DNA of 35,703 nucleotides, from IMG/VR virus record IMGVR_UViG_3300021181_000027, positions 1 through 35,703 of that record; one strand, 5' to 3'. Positions 15,119 through 24,300 of this stretch are shown in pieces; position 1 is the first letter of the stretch, and each line of letters begins with the position of its first letter. Source of the DNA: a virus. The notes under the pieces were generated by a model, which had not been told where the DNA came from, did no database searches, and worked only from the letters and a program-made list of their open reading frames with translations. Both the position numbers and the translations under genes were made by a program.

Positions 15119-18100
15119 GCTACGAGAAGAAATCGCTGCGGCTGTTGGGTGGGTCGCTTTCGCTGTTGACGCCGGGGGACAAGGTGGCGGCGGAGGACGG
15201 CATCCAGATGCAGAACTGGAGAGCCGATCAGTCGGGGTCGCTGCGATCGCGCGGGGGATCGAACGTGGTGGCGCAGCTCACGGCTAGCGCGCGGGTGCAT
15301 TCGATCGCGCAGCGCGGGAGTTTGTTTTATTTCGGGGCGGACACTTCGCTGTTTCGGGCGACGGCGCCGGGGACGGCGATCGCGACGGGGTTCGACGGGA
15401 ACAAGATCGGCATGGTCCCGATGGCCGGGTACATGTGGTGCCTGAACCGGGGCGCGAACGGAAAGGACGACGGGACCACATTTTCGGAATGGCAGATCGC
15501 GGCGCCGACGCAGGCTCCGACGCTGAATGGTTTCGTGCCGAGCACGTTCTCGCCGAGCGGGACGTACACGTTTTACTACACGTATTACGACAACAACGGG
15601 AACGAGAGCGCGCCCAGTCCTCCGAGCGCTCCGATCACGACGCCGGACACGGGCGGCGACTTCATCAACATGAACGTGACCTACAGCACCGATCCGACGG
15701 TGGTGGGGATCAACCTGTACGCGATCGGAGGGACGCTGGGCTCGATCTACCAGGTGGCGACGCAACCGGGCGCGTTTCCGACCGGAGAGGCGGATCCGTT
15801 TCCTTTGTCCTTCGATGAGAGCGATGCGGATGCGACCACCGAGGGGATCATCATGCAGCTCGACTTCGATCCTCCGCCGGCGGCGTCGGGGCTGGTGGGC
15901 CCGTACTTTTCGCGGCTGCTCGCGTTCTCGAGTGCGGAGCATCCCAACCGGATGTGGTGGACGAAGCCGGATCAGCCGGGGTACTGGCCGGGATCGCTCG
16001 ATGACGATAACAACACGGCGCAGTGGGTGGACGTCGGCGACGACGGCGAGGAGATCGTGTGGGTGACGGTGCATCCGCGGTCCGCGGTGATCTACAAAGA
16101 GCGGACGGTGTGGATCCTGTTCGGCGATCCGGACACGGGGACTTTGCAGCAGGCGCATGCGACGGTGGGACTGCGGGGCCAGCGGGCGGTGGCGAATGCG
16201 GGCGACTCCGATTATTTCCTGGGGACGTCGGGGCAGTTGCTGAAGTTCGATCTTACGTCGATCGCGGACGTGGGGCAGAATGTGCGGCCGCTGTTTCAGG
16301 GCCTCTTCATTTTGCAGGGCGTGGACACGGATGAGACGACGTGCGCTCCGATCTACCCGTACGGGAATTCGACCGCGGCGCTGGGATTCGGCAACGGGCA
16401 ACTGATGGTGAGCTATCAGGAGCAGAACGCGTTTTTCCCGAACGGCGGCAACAGCGTGACGATGCTGCTGAACACGGTGACGGACAAATGGTTCTCGCAC
16501 CGGGTGACGCCTTCGAGCTTCTACCTGGGGACGGAAGCCACGGGCACGAACAACGGCTTCAACGAGTTCTACTATGCGGGGCCGGACATGTGGGGCTGCA
16601 TCGGGAACGTGATCCTGGGATTGCAGCAGGGCGACTTCACCATGGACTTTTCGGGGTCGACGGTGATCACGCACGTGTATCAATCGCCGTTCCTCGATTG
16701 CAATGAGCCGGACAACACCAAGGTGCTGCTGGAAGTGGTGATCGACGCGCAGATGAACATCGTGGGCGGCTCCGACGAGCTGACGGTGTTCATGCACTAC
16801 GACAACGGGCAGAGGGCCGGGGAGACGCTGAGCTCGAGTCTGACGATGGTGGGGCGCGGGAAATTTCAGATCGCGATGCCGGAGGATCCGGACCTGCCCG
16901 GGCGGCGGTGCACGAATTTCTCGCTCAAGATTTCGTGCGACGCGGAGAACGAGCTTTTCCTGCATTCGGTGTACGTGTACTACTACGTCGAGCCGCGGGC
17001 GGCGCTGGTGGTGTCGACGATTCCGGCGTATCTGGGCGGCGGGAAGCTGGTGCAGACCAAGGAACTGCAAATCGAAATCGATACGTCCGGCGGTCCGGTG
17101 ACGGCGAGCTGGTCGAGCGATTTGCCGGGGAACGCGCTGGCGGTGAACGAGCGATACGCGATTCCGGTGAGCGCGGGTCAGCGCAATTTTCAGTTGCCGT
17201 TTTTGAGCGTGGTCGAGGGAAGGCTCTTTCAATTGCTGCTGCAAGCCGCGGCGGGGCCGTTCCGGTTGTACGGGGCGAAGGTGCTGGCGCGCGTGATCGG
17301 CGTGCTGGTGGAGGCGTACGAGGCCGCGGCGGGGTTTGTGTGGGACTCCCAGGAGCACACGTTCGAGAGCGGACTGACCCACATTCCGCGGAGCCTGGGG
17401 ATTTCGCTGTACGCGAATCCGATCAAGCAGGCGCGAGAGCTGGAGCTACAGATCGACACGATCGGACCGGTGACGGTCGTACTGATGTCGGACCTGCCGG
17501 GCAACCAGGTGCTGCCGCGATTCACGGCGGTGATCAACACGAACAATGTCGGGTGGCGCACGGTGAAGGTGCTGCTGCCGACGGTGTTCTCGGCGACGGG
17601 CGCGATCGAGGGGCGGATCTGGCGCCTGCAATTATCGGGGACGTCGCAATTCAAGCTGTACAACCTGGGGCTCGAGATTTTGCCGGTGGGAGTTTACGTC
17701 GAAGCGTACGAGGCGGCGGCCGGGGCGATCTGGGATTCGCGGGCGATGGACCTGGGAACGCCGAACGTGAAAGAGGCGCGGGAAATCGAGGTGGACATCG
17801 ATACGACGGGGGCCATCGTGCAGTTGCTGAGCGACCTGCCGACGCTGGCCATGTCGCGGCAATTCCTGCAATCGATCACGACGACGGGGCGGCAAAAGAT
17901 CATGCTTCCGCTACCGCTGTTCCCGGAGGGGCGGCTGTGGGAGCTGACGATCAGCGGCGCGAATTCGTTCAAGCTTTATGGGGCTCGGCTGAAGGTGCGG
18001 GCGTTTGGGGCGTATGTAACGGCGGACGAGGCGGCGGGCGGGGCGCTATGGGATTCAACACAGTTGGATCTAGGAAGTCCGAAAGCAAAACAGTTCCGAG

Positions 18101-19263
18101 AGTTGGAGTTCGAGCTGTGGACATACGGGCCTGTGACCATCACACTCTACCTGGACCTGTTCGGCAACCAGGCGACGGTGACGGCCACGCTGACGGTGTC
18201 GACGAGTGCGCAGGGGCGGAGGAAAGTGCTGATGCCGCTGGCACAGCCGAGCTACGGATACGGGCGGCTGATGCGGGCGACTATTTCGAGCGCGAATGCG
18301 TTCAAGGTGTTCGGGGCCCGGGTGAATTATCGCGAGGTCGGGACGCTGGTGGAGGCGTACGAAGCGCAGGGCGGGGCGGTGTGGGGTTCCACCCCGATCG
18401 ACCTGGGGGTCACGCGGGATAAGGTGATCGACCAGGTTCGACTCGAGATGGATACGGATGCGGGGGTGACGGTCCAAATCTACACCGATCTGCCGGGCGA
18501 GTCAATGACTTTGCGATGGACGCAGACGGTGAGCACGGTGGGGTTCGGGAGGCGGTGGATCACGCTCGAAATGCCGGGGGCTCCGGCTGCCGACACGCAG
18601 GGTCGACTAGTGCAGGTCGTGGTGTCGTCGATGGCTGGTTTCCGGTTGTTCCAAGGGGACGTAAGCTTCCGGGTGATCGGGCGGTACCTGGCGGCCGGCG
18701 TGCCGGATGCGTACCGGGCACTGGACCAGGATTTCGGGACGGAGCGGATCAAACTTTTCAAACGGCTGGAGATCGACATTCAAAGCGACGGGCCGCTGCT
18801 GGTGACGCTCTCGACGAATCAGCTTGGAACAATGGGCGCCGCTTACGCGGCTTCCATCAACACCTCTGGGCTTCGGCGGACGCTGGAGCTGATGCTACCG
18901 GCGAACACGCGCGGGCGGCTGGTGAACATTCAGATCGGCGGAGCGTCGAGCGGGCGGCTGTATGGCGCGAGGGTGTGGACCAGGCCGGTGAATGAGCCTT
19001 CGGCGCAGTGGGAGTGGCATGCGTTTCCGGTGGAGGACTCGGAGTCGCTGCCGCAGACGGTGAAGTTGCCGATCGAGCCGACCGCGGCGGAGTTCAAGTG
19101 GGCGGAGCTGCCGGTGCCGCCGACGGCTCCGGAGTGGGAGTGGGCTCCGTTCCCGGTGGCGCCGACGGATGCGCAGTGGAACTGGGTGAAGTTTTTGGGG
19201 ATCGATCCGACGAGCGAAGAATGGAAGCTGCTCGACCTGCCGGTCGAGCAGAGTAGCCAGTAG
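15115..19263 (+). CDS. giant tail protein: gp10-like N-terminus plus ~6 beta modules
   Basis: 1382 residues. Residues ~1-600 resemble the P22 gp10-type DNA-stabilisation/tail-hub proteins: repeated strand pairs, the PNRMWWTKPDQPGYWP element and VWVTVHPRSAVIYKERTVWI, probably a beta-propeller. An early TYTFYYTYYDNNGNESAPSP unit is fibronectin-like. Residues ~630-1290 hold about six related modules of 105-125 residues. Each reads roughly (V/E)AYEAxxGxxWDS ... LELxIDTxGPVTVxLxSDLPG ... GRLxxLxISG...FKLYGARL. The last 90 residues carry four PTxxEWxW-(x)n-LPV repeats. P22 gp10 has only 472 residues, so the module array is an elaboration. The C-terminus (EQSSQ) and stop codon are formed by a heptad repeat. 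Confidence 0.65.
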   Translation: MSYEKKSLRLLGGSLSLLTPGDKVAAEDGIQMQNWRADQSGSLRSRGGSNVVAQLTASARVHSIAQRGSLFYFGADTSLFRATAPGTAIATGFDGNKIGMVPMAGYMWCLNRGANGKDDGTTFSEWQIAAPTQAPTLNGFVPSTFSPSGTYTFYYTYYDNNGNESAPSPPSAPITTPDTGGDFINMNVTYSTDPTVVGINLYAIGGTLGSIYQVATQPGAFPTGEADPFPLSFDESDADATTEGIIMQLDFDPPPAASGLVGPYFSRLLAFSSAEHPNRMWWTKPDQPGYWPGSLDDDNNTAQWVDVGDDGEEIVWVTVHPRSAVIYKERTVWILFGDPDTGTLQQAHATVGLRGQRAVANAGDSDYFLGTSGQLLKFDLTSIADVGQNVRPLFQGLFILQGVDTDETTCAPIYPYGNSTAALGFGNGQLMVSYQEQNAFFPNGGNSVTMLLNTVTDKWFSHRVTPSSFYLGTEATGTNNGFNEFYYAGPDMWGCIGNVILGLQQGDFTMDFSGSTVITHVYQSPFLDCNEPDNTKVLLEVVIDAQMNIVGGSDELTVFMHYDNGQRAGETLSSSLTMVGRGKFQIAMPEDPDLPGRRCTNFSLKISCDAENELFLHSVYVYYYVEPRAALVVSTIPAYLGGGKLVQTKELQIEIDTSGGPVTASWSSDLPGNALAVNERYAIPVSAGQRNFQLPFLSVVEGRLFQLLLQAAAGPFRLYGAKVLARVIGVLVEAYEAAAGFVWDSQEHTFESGLTHIPRSLGISLYANPIKQARELELQIDTIGPVTVVLMSDLPGNQVLPRFTAVINTNNVGWRTVKVLLPTVFSATGAIEGRIWRLQLSGTSQFKLYNLGLEILPVGVYVEAYEAAAGAIWDSRAMDLGTPNVKEAREIEVDIDTTGAIVQLLSDLPTLAMSRQFLQSITTTGRQKIMLPLPLFPEGRLWELTISGANSFKLYGARLKVRAFGAYVTADEAAGGALWDSTQLDLGSPKAKQFRELEFELWTYGPVTITLYLDLFGNQATVTATLTVSTSAQGRRKVLMPLAQPSYGYGRLMRATISSANAFKVFGARVNYREVGTLVEAYEAQGGAVWGSTPIDLGVTRDKVIDQVRLEMDTDAGVTVQIYTDLPGESMTLRWTQTVSTVGFGRRWITLEMPGAPAADTQGRLVQVVVSSMAGFRLFQGDVSFRVIGRYLAAGVPDAYRALDQDFGTERIKLFKRLEIDIQSDGPLLVTLSTNQLGTMGAAYAASINTSGLRRTLELMLPANTRGRLVNIQIGGASSGRLYGARVWTRPVNEPSAQWEWHAFPVEDSESLPQTVKLPIEPTAAEFKWAELPVPPTAPEWEWAPFPVAPTDAQWNWVKFLGIDPTSEEWKLLDLPVEQSSQ

Positions 19264-19284
19264 CCAGCAGCCAGCAGCCAGGAG
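19253..19284 (+). repeat. AGCCAGY heptad repeat forming a gene end and a ribosome site
   Basis: Heptads supply the last SSQ and TAG stop of the giant tail protein. They end in CCAGGAGAAAAGCCACGC, the same 18 bases that precede ATG 15115, but here the ATG is replaced by CCTAGC. Confidence 0.85.
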
Positions 19285-19363
19285 AAAAGCCACGCCTAGC
19301 ACTTCCGCATCTACGGATCTTTCGCTACCGCCGGTTTCTACGGTCGCGGCGCTGCTGCCTCCT

Positions 19364-19777
19364 TTGAATGACCGGATGCGGCAGATCGAGCAACTGCTGG
19401 GGGTCACTTCGAAGACTGCGGCGGCGACTGGATCCACATCGACGACGAGCTCGGCGGGGCAGGTGGTGTTTAGCGTTCCGGGGACGCTGGGGATGCAATC
19501 GAATGCGGCGCCGCTGGTGACGTTCGCGAATGCGGTGACTCCTTCGGGGTTGGTGGCGCTGCTGAAGGTGGCGGCGATCGGGGCCGCGGTGAGCGCGCAG
19601 CTCATGGTGGCCGGCGTTTCCTACGCGACTCTGACAATTCCGGCGGGGCAGACGCAGGTGAGCATTCCGGGGGCGGGCGCGATCGCGGCGAATGCGCTGG
19701 TGACGTTGAACCTGATTTCGGTGGGGACTACGTTTCCAGGGAGCGGTTTATCGGTAATTCTCCAAGGCGTGAGCTAG
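19364..19777 (+). CDS. small beta-rich phage protein, start uncertain
   Basis: 137 residues from TTG 19364; ATG 19376 is inside the same frame. The frame is also open upstream and encodes PSTSASTDLSLPPVSTVAAL from 19295, which looks like genuine protein. The real start may therefore be a non-standard ACG at 19292, or a lost ATG in the copied ribosome-site segment. The body has MRQIEQLLGVTSK, a Ser/Thr linker and a beta region ending SVGTTFPGSGLSVILQGVS, which resembles small jelly-roll virion proteins. Role unknown. The 3' end overlaps a minus-strand gene by 50 bases. Confidence 0.5.
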   Translation: MNDRMRQIEQLLGVTSKTAAATGSTSTTSSAGQVVFSVPGTLGMQSNAAPLVTFANAVTPSGLVALLKVAAIGAAVSAQLMVAGVSYATLTIPAGQTQVSIPGAGAIAANALVTLNLISVGTTFPGSGLSVILQGVS

Positions 19778-20039
19778 GCACGCAGAAGACGGCGTCCCGC
19801 TGGCGCGCGAATTCCTTCAGAGCCGCCGTGAGGCTTTCGAGGGTGAGGTGGTCGTGGACGTGACGGTTATCCCAGTTCCGAGGCGCGTTGGTCGCGAACA
19901 GGCTGATCCCCGAGAATTCTCCGCCCGGGGCTGCGGGGTCGATCCCGACGTGCATGGCAGAGTATGGCGCCGCCCCACTAGCTTTCGCGGCTAGCGGCGC
20001 GAGGAGCGTGGCGAGGAATTTGCGGCGGTCGAGATCCAT
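19728..20039 (-). CDS. small Tat-signal protein on the opposite strand
   Basis: 103 residues from ATG at 20039. The N-terminus LDRRKFLATLLAPLAAKASG is a textbook twin-arginine signal (RRKFL plus hydrophobic core and Ala-rich cleavage area). The rest (MHVGIDPAAPGGEFSGISLF; RHVHDHLTLESLTAALKEFA) is a short alpha/beta stretch of no family I recognise, and may be a truncated remnant of a longer exported protein. It is the only minus-strand gene inside the virion module and its 3' end overlaps the plus-strand gene, which suggests a late-inserted cargo gene. An upstream minus-strand frame (start 20311) is open too but less convincing. Confidence 0.5.
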   Translation of the reverse strand: MDLDRRKFLATLLAPLAAKASGAAPYSAMHVGIDPAAPGGEFSGISLFATNAPRNWDNRHVHDHLTLESLTAALKEFARQRDAVFCVPSSRLGELPINRSLET

Positions 20040-20338
20040 GGCAGTTCCAGAGTAGCGAACCGTGGGCGGCTGGTGCCGATGAGAGGGTGCGTTTGCATCT
20101 CCTGTCGGGGCCGGCTGAGACTCTCCCAAGCGTCGAGGCCGGCATCGGCGGGCTGAAAGATCGGTCTTTCTGCGCTTTCGGGAGCGGGCGTGGGGAGGGC
20201 GAGAGGGCTGTCTTCCTTTGGGCGGCCCTTTCGCGCATCGAGCGGGGCATGGTGTGCGGGGAGATCCCGCGACAGGCCGGTTGGAGCCGACATGAAACAA
20301 ACCCGCGACAAAGAAGAAGCCAGGAGTCAGGAGTCAGA
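20040..20338. other. non-coding interval between divergent genes
   Basis: About 300 bases without a convincing gene. It should hold the promoter of the minus-strand Tat-signal gene and the leader of the gene at 20339. A weak AAAGA/TCTTT stem surrounds 20157-20170. A minus-strand Pro/Arg-rich frame (20311-19991) is open across it but has no ribosome site or domain that I can support. Confidence 0.4.
20312..20338 (+). repeat. AGGAGTC heptad repeat acting as ribosome binding site
   Basis: CAGGAGTCAGGAGTCAGA directly before ATG 20339, identical to the site before ATG 4131, with AGGAG five bases from the start. Confidence 0.8.
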
Positions 20339-20740
20339 ATGAAGATGCTGTTAATGCTCGCGATGGCGGGGCTGAGCTTCGCGCAGACGCCCTTGGCGAC
20401 GGGGTCGCGGGTGTTCGTGATGCTGCCGACCGGGCACGTGCAACTTGTGGCGATCGACCCGGCGACGCTCCAGGTGGTGAACGGGGTGCTGAGCGTGATT
20501 CCGCCGGCGGCGGCTACCTTGCCGCTGCGGATCGTGGAGATTACGCAGGTGGCCGCGGTGACTCCGACGTACACGCTGGGGCAGGCTCCGAACACTGCGC
20601 CGGAGCTGGACATTTTCTGGAACGGGCTGTGTTTGTCGGTGGGCGTGGATTACACGGTGGCGGCGAATGTGGTGACGTTTACGGGGTGGTCGGGGCCGGG
20701 GATCGGGGATGTGCTGCGGGTGGTTTACCGGGGCACCTAG
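20339..20740 (+). CDS. small exported fibre-domain protein
   Basis: 133 residues from ATG 20339, chosen for the strong heptad-derived ribosome site. MKMLLMLAMAGLSFAQ is a clear Sec signal peptide. The mature part contains LDIFWNGLCLSVGVDYTV and ends GDVLRVVYRGT, the same small beta unit as in the fibre-like protein at 9797 (LELYLNGLLMTPNLDYTL). Such units occur in phage appendage proteins. A secreted single-domain copy could bind the host surface or modify the envelope during infection; this is inference. Its stop is followed directly by the sigma-factor ATG. Confidence 0.6.
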   Translation: MKMLLMLAMAGLSFAQTPLATGSRVFVMLPTGHVQLVAIDPATLQVVNGVLSVIPPAAATLPLRIVEITQVAAVTPTYTLGQAPNTAPELDIFWNGLCLSVGVDYTVAANVVTFTGWSGPGIGDVLRVVYRGT

Positions 20741-21349
20741 ATGAGCGCGGCGCGCGATCGCCTGGTGCTGGAGCACCTGTGGCTGGTGGAGAAAATCGCG
20801 CGCGGGTTTCAGTGCCCGGTGGAAATGGATGACTTGGTCCACGAAGGCATCATGGGGCTGATGGACGCGGTCACGAAGTTCGATCCATCACGGGGCGTAC
20901 ATTTCAGTTCCTACGCCAGCTATCGAATCCGCGGCTCGATCATCGACGCCTTGCGAAAGCTGGACTGGGCTTCCCGGGATACTCGGCGAGCAATTCGCCG
21001 GGCGGAAGCTGAGGGCGAGCCGGTGCCAGCATGTGCGGTGCAGTTGGTGCACGTGGTGAAAACCGAGGACGGGATGGAGTTCCATACTCCGGTCTCGGGC
21101 GACATGCCTGCGGACGAGGTCTGCGGGCGCGAGGAGCTGCGCGGAGCGATGCAGAGGGCGCTGGGGTGTCTTTCGGCTCGGTACCAGAAGGTGATGGAGC
21201 TGTATTACTGGCGCGAGATGACGCACAAGGAGATCGGCGCGGTGCTCGGCGTCAATGAGTTCCGGGTGTCGCAGATTTGCAAGAGAGCGCGCGACAAGAT
21301 GCGGGTGGCGCTGGAGGCCTGCGGGATCGATTCTTGCCAGGCGTTTTAG
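20741..21349 (+). CDS. phage-encoded FliA/WhiG-type sigma factor
   Basis: 202 residues. Region 2 is clear: LVEKIARGFQCPVEMDDLVH, then EGIMGLMDAVTKFDPSRGVH and FSSYASYRIRGSIIDALRKLDW, as in sigma-28 (FliA) factors that bind core polymerase and the -10 element. Region 4 is LSARYQKVMELYYWREMTHK with the helix-turn-helix EIGAVLGVNEFRVSQICKRA. Between them the usual region 3 helices are replaced by a short Pro/Val stretch, making the protein shorter than FliA (~240). It probably redirects host RNA polymerase to phage late promoters. It is embedded between tail genes with no gap on either side, so it is co-transcribed with the virion genes. Confidence 0.88.
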   Translation: MSAARDRLVLEHLWLVEKIARGFQCPVEMDDLVHEGIMGLMDAVTKFDPSRGVHFSSYASYRIRGSIIDALRKLDWASRDTRRAIRRAEAEGEPVPACAVQLVHVVKTEDGMEFHTPVSGDMPADEVCGREELRGAMQRALGCLSARYQKVMELYYWREMTHKEIGAVLGVNEFRVSQICKRARDKMRVALEACGIDSCQAF

Positions 21350-24300
21350 GTGCCGGAAGCTATCTACAAACTGCAACCGGATCGCAGCATTTATTTGCAG
21401 GGGTTCGACGCGTTTGGGGCGGCGGCGGCGATGCACTCGGCGACTCCGGAGGGGTTCACGGTCAGCGGCGTGTTTCGGGATGCGGCGGATTTTGCGGTGC
21501 TGATCCTGTGGGACGCGGACTGCTTTTTCGAACACCCGAGTTTTAAATATCTGCCGGATTTTTCGCTGGCCGGGCTGGTGCTGTCGTTCGACGTATCGTA
21601 TACGAAACTTCAGCCGCTGGACTCGCAGAAGTTTCCGACGATTGACTGGCCGTTTCTGGATGTGGCGCTCGCGGACGGAAGCTCCGCGCAGGTGACGCTA
21701 TTCGATCACGCGCGGTTGGCGGGGGGCTCTTTTGCAGCCGCGTCCGGAACGTTGAACGTCGAGACGCCGGGCGCGGCTGCGTTCGATTCACTGGTTGTTT
21801 GGTACCAGAATATCGCTTTCGAATTTATCGCTGTGGGCGGGGAGACGGCCGCGGAGGTGGCCACGGCGATCGCGGCGCTGATCAATGCTACGAACTGGAC
21901 GGAGATCGGCGGGATTGCCGCGCTGTGGGCGACCACGTTCGGAGCCGCGCTCACGATCACCTATGCGCGGTATGGCGAGGTTTCGACCAACGGGCAAACG
22001 GTTGCTCTGTCGAGCGGGCAAAACTTTGCGGGGATGGCGGTGGGGGATTCGATCCTGATCGGATCCACGGTATCGACGGTGACCGCGACGGGTGCGACGA
22101 CACTGTCGGTCGCGGATGACCTGGGGGTGCAGACAAGCACCCCCTATCTGGCGGGCCGGGGCGGCGAAGACGGGAACATGGTCACGCTGTACGCGGTGCC
22201 CAAGAATTCGAATCTGACGACTGATGTCAGCGTGCTGACTCTCGCCGGCGGGTCGAGCGCGGCGACGTGGAGGGTGACGCTCGATTTCACGGCGCTGGGG
22301 ATCGACCAGGTGCGGCAGATGTGGCTGACGTTTGCTCCGGAGCTGGCGAACGGGGCGGCTTACTCGAGTGCGGAGTGGGACGCGGTGTTTTCGAACTGGG
22401 CGGTTAGCGATCCGGAGGGGACGCGGCTGCTGCAAGTCGCGGGGGCGAACTCGGTGCGGATCGAGGAGTCGGACGATTACTGCACGTTCGCGGGCTCGGG
22501 CTGGAGCGTGGTTAGCTCCGCGGTGGGGTTCTGGTCGCAGGGGTTCGCGAAGACGACGGCGCATGTGGGCGACTCGGTGACGGTCCAATATATTTGCCTG
22601 CTGGAGCACAACCTGTACCTGGGGACGCTGCTGGGCCCGGGGTGCGGGAAGGCGTCGCTCTCGATCGACGGCGGGGCCGCGGTGACGGTCGACTGCTATT
22701 TGAATGTGACCAGCTCCATCGCGACCAGGCGGCTAGCAGGGAGCGCGATCGCGGCGGGGAAGCATACCGTCACGATCACGCTGACTGGATCGAACCCGAG
22801 TGCTGCGGGCTCAAATTTTTATTTTGATTTTCTGGAGGCGGCGGTGCTCTCGGACGTGCCGGATCCACCGGAAGCCGTCCCCACGACTTCGCCAGCGATC
22901 GACTACGACACCAATCACGGGTTTCAGTTGGCACCGGCACGTCTGATGAACATCTTCGATCAACTGGGGTTCACGGGGCCACTGAACGAATACGTGGGAG
23001 TGTTCTGGTGGAACCAGCGGACGGCGGCGGGGGCGGTGTTCGGATCGGTGACGGTCACCTTCGGCGGGACGTTCGTGGCGGGGGACCAGGTCCTCCTTTT
23101 CATTGGAACCGCGGCGCCGAACAACAACGTGGGGAAGACGGTTTTCGCGGGCGACACAAACGTAATTATCGCGGCGCACCTGGCGTACTTCATCAACGAA
23201 ACGTTCAGCGGAGTGTGGGCGGCCGTGGGCGAGGACGGAGGCGGGAATAGCACCCTGACGATCACCGCTCGCTCGCCCGCGCCAGCCTACAATTTCACTT
23301 TTAGCGCATCGACGGAATTGACTTCAACGTCGACGGGGACGGCCGCGGTGACGGGCTCGCTGTCGTCGGGAGTGCTGCCGAGCTGGGTGATCGACCCGAC
23401 GCAGAGTCCGCCGGTGAATTACGCGGCGCGGATGTGGCACGCCGACTTATTTGCGCAGGTGGCTTCGCGGGGATTGAGCATCACGAGCAGCTTCTCGATG
23501 GAGCTGGTGAATCCGCCGGATAATCCGCCGGCGGCGGTGTGGGCGGCGCGATACAGAGACGGCACGGCGGTGGAAACGGCGACGGGATTCGGGGTGTTGA
23601 ATTCGACGCAGTGCGTGCCGAGCGCTCCGGAGTTCCTGGCGTATCAGGTGGCCTGCTTTCAGACAATGGCGGGACTGCAAGCGGCGGCCGGGTTAACTCC
23701 GGAGGTCCAGTTCGGCGAGCATCTGTGGTGGTACTTCACGAACTATAGCGCAACGAATTTGCAGGGCGGGATGGCGTACTACGACAGTGCGACGTCGGCG
23801 TCTGCGGTGGCGTCGCTGGGGCGGGCGCTCGGCATCTTTCTTACGCCGAACGACGATCCTTCAGCAGTTCACAGTGGGACGGACGCGGCCTTTCTAGCTG
23901 GTCTGCTGTTCGCACACGTGAGCTCGCTGGCGGCCGCGGTGAAGGCGCTTTACCCGACGGCGCAGGCTGAACTGCTTTGGCCATACGACGTAAATTATCC
24001 CATGCCGATAGGAAGGGAGGACCTGGGCGGGCGGCTGAATTTCGCCGTGAATCTGCCGGTCCAGTGGAAGGGGAAAGCGGGATCGAATCTCGATCGCTTC
24101 AAAATTGAGGCGCTCGATTTTGGAAGCGGCACACGGAGCTTAGACCTGGCGCTGAAGGCGATCGAGTTTCCGGGTTTAATGGGATGGCCACTTCAATCGA
24201 TTCGTTACCTGTTTCCGGTCGACAACGGAGGGTGCCCCTTCCTGTACGAGCAGCAGCTCGCGCAGGGAGCGCTGATTCCTTTTTTGACGCCGTTCGCGGT

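Noticed and set aside
14857-17382. 841-residue minus-strand ORF
   Set aside because: Composition (Arg/His/Pro/Gln) is that of an antisense shadow of the giant tail gene.
19991-20311. 106-residue minus-strand ORF upstream of the Tat-signal gene
   Set aside because: Pro/Arg-rich, no ribosome site or family, and overlaps the Tat gene start; left as unproven.
20087-20338. Upstream extension of the small exported protein at 20339
   Set aside because: Would bury the clear signal peptide and the AGGAG ribosome site; sequence not protein-like.
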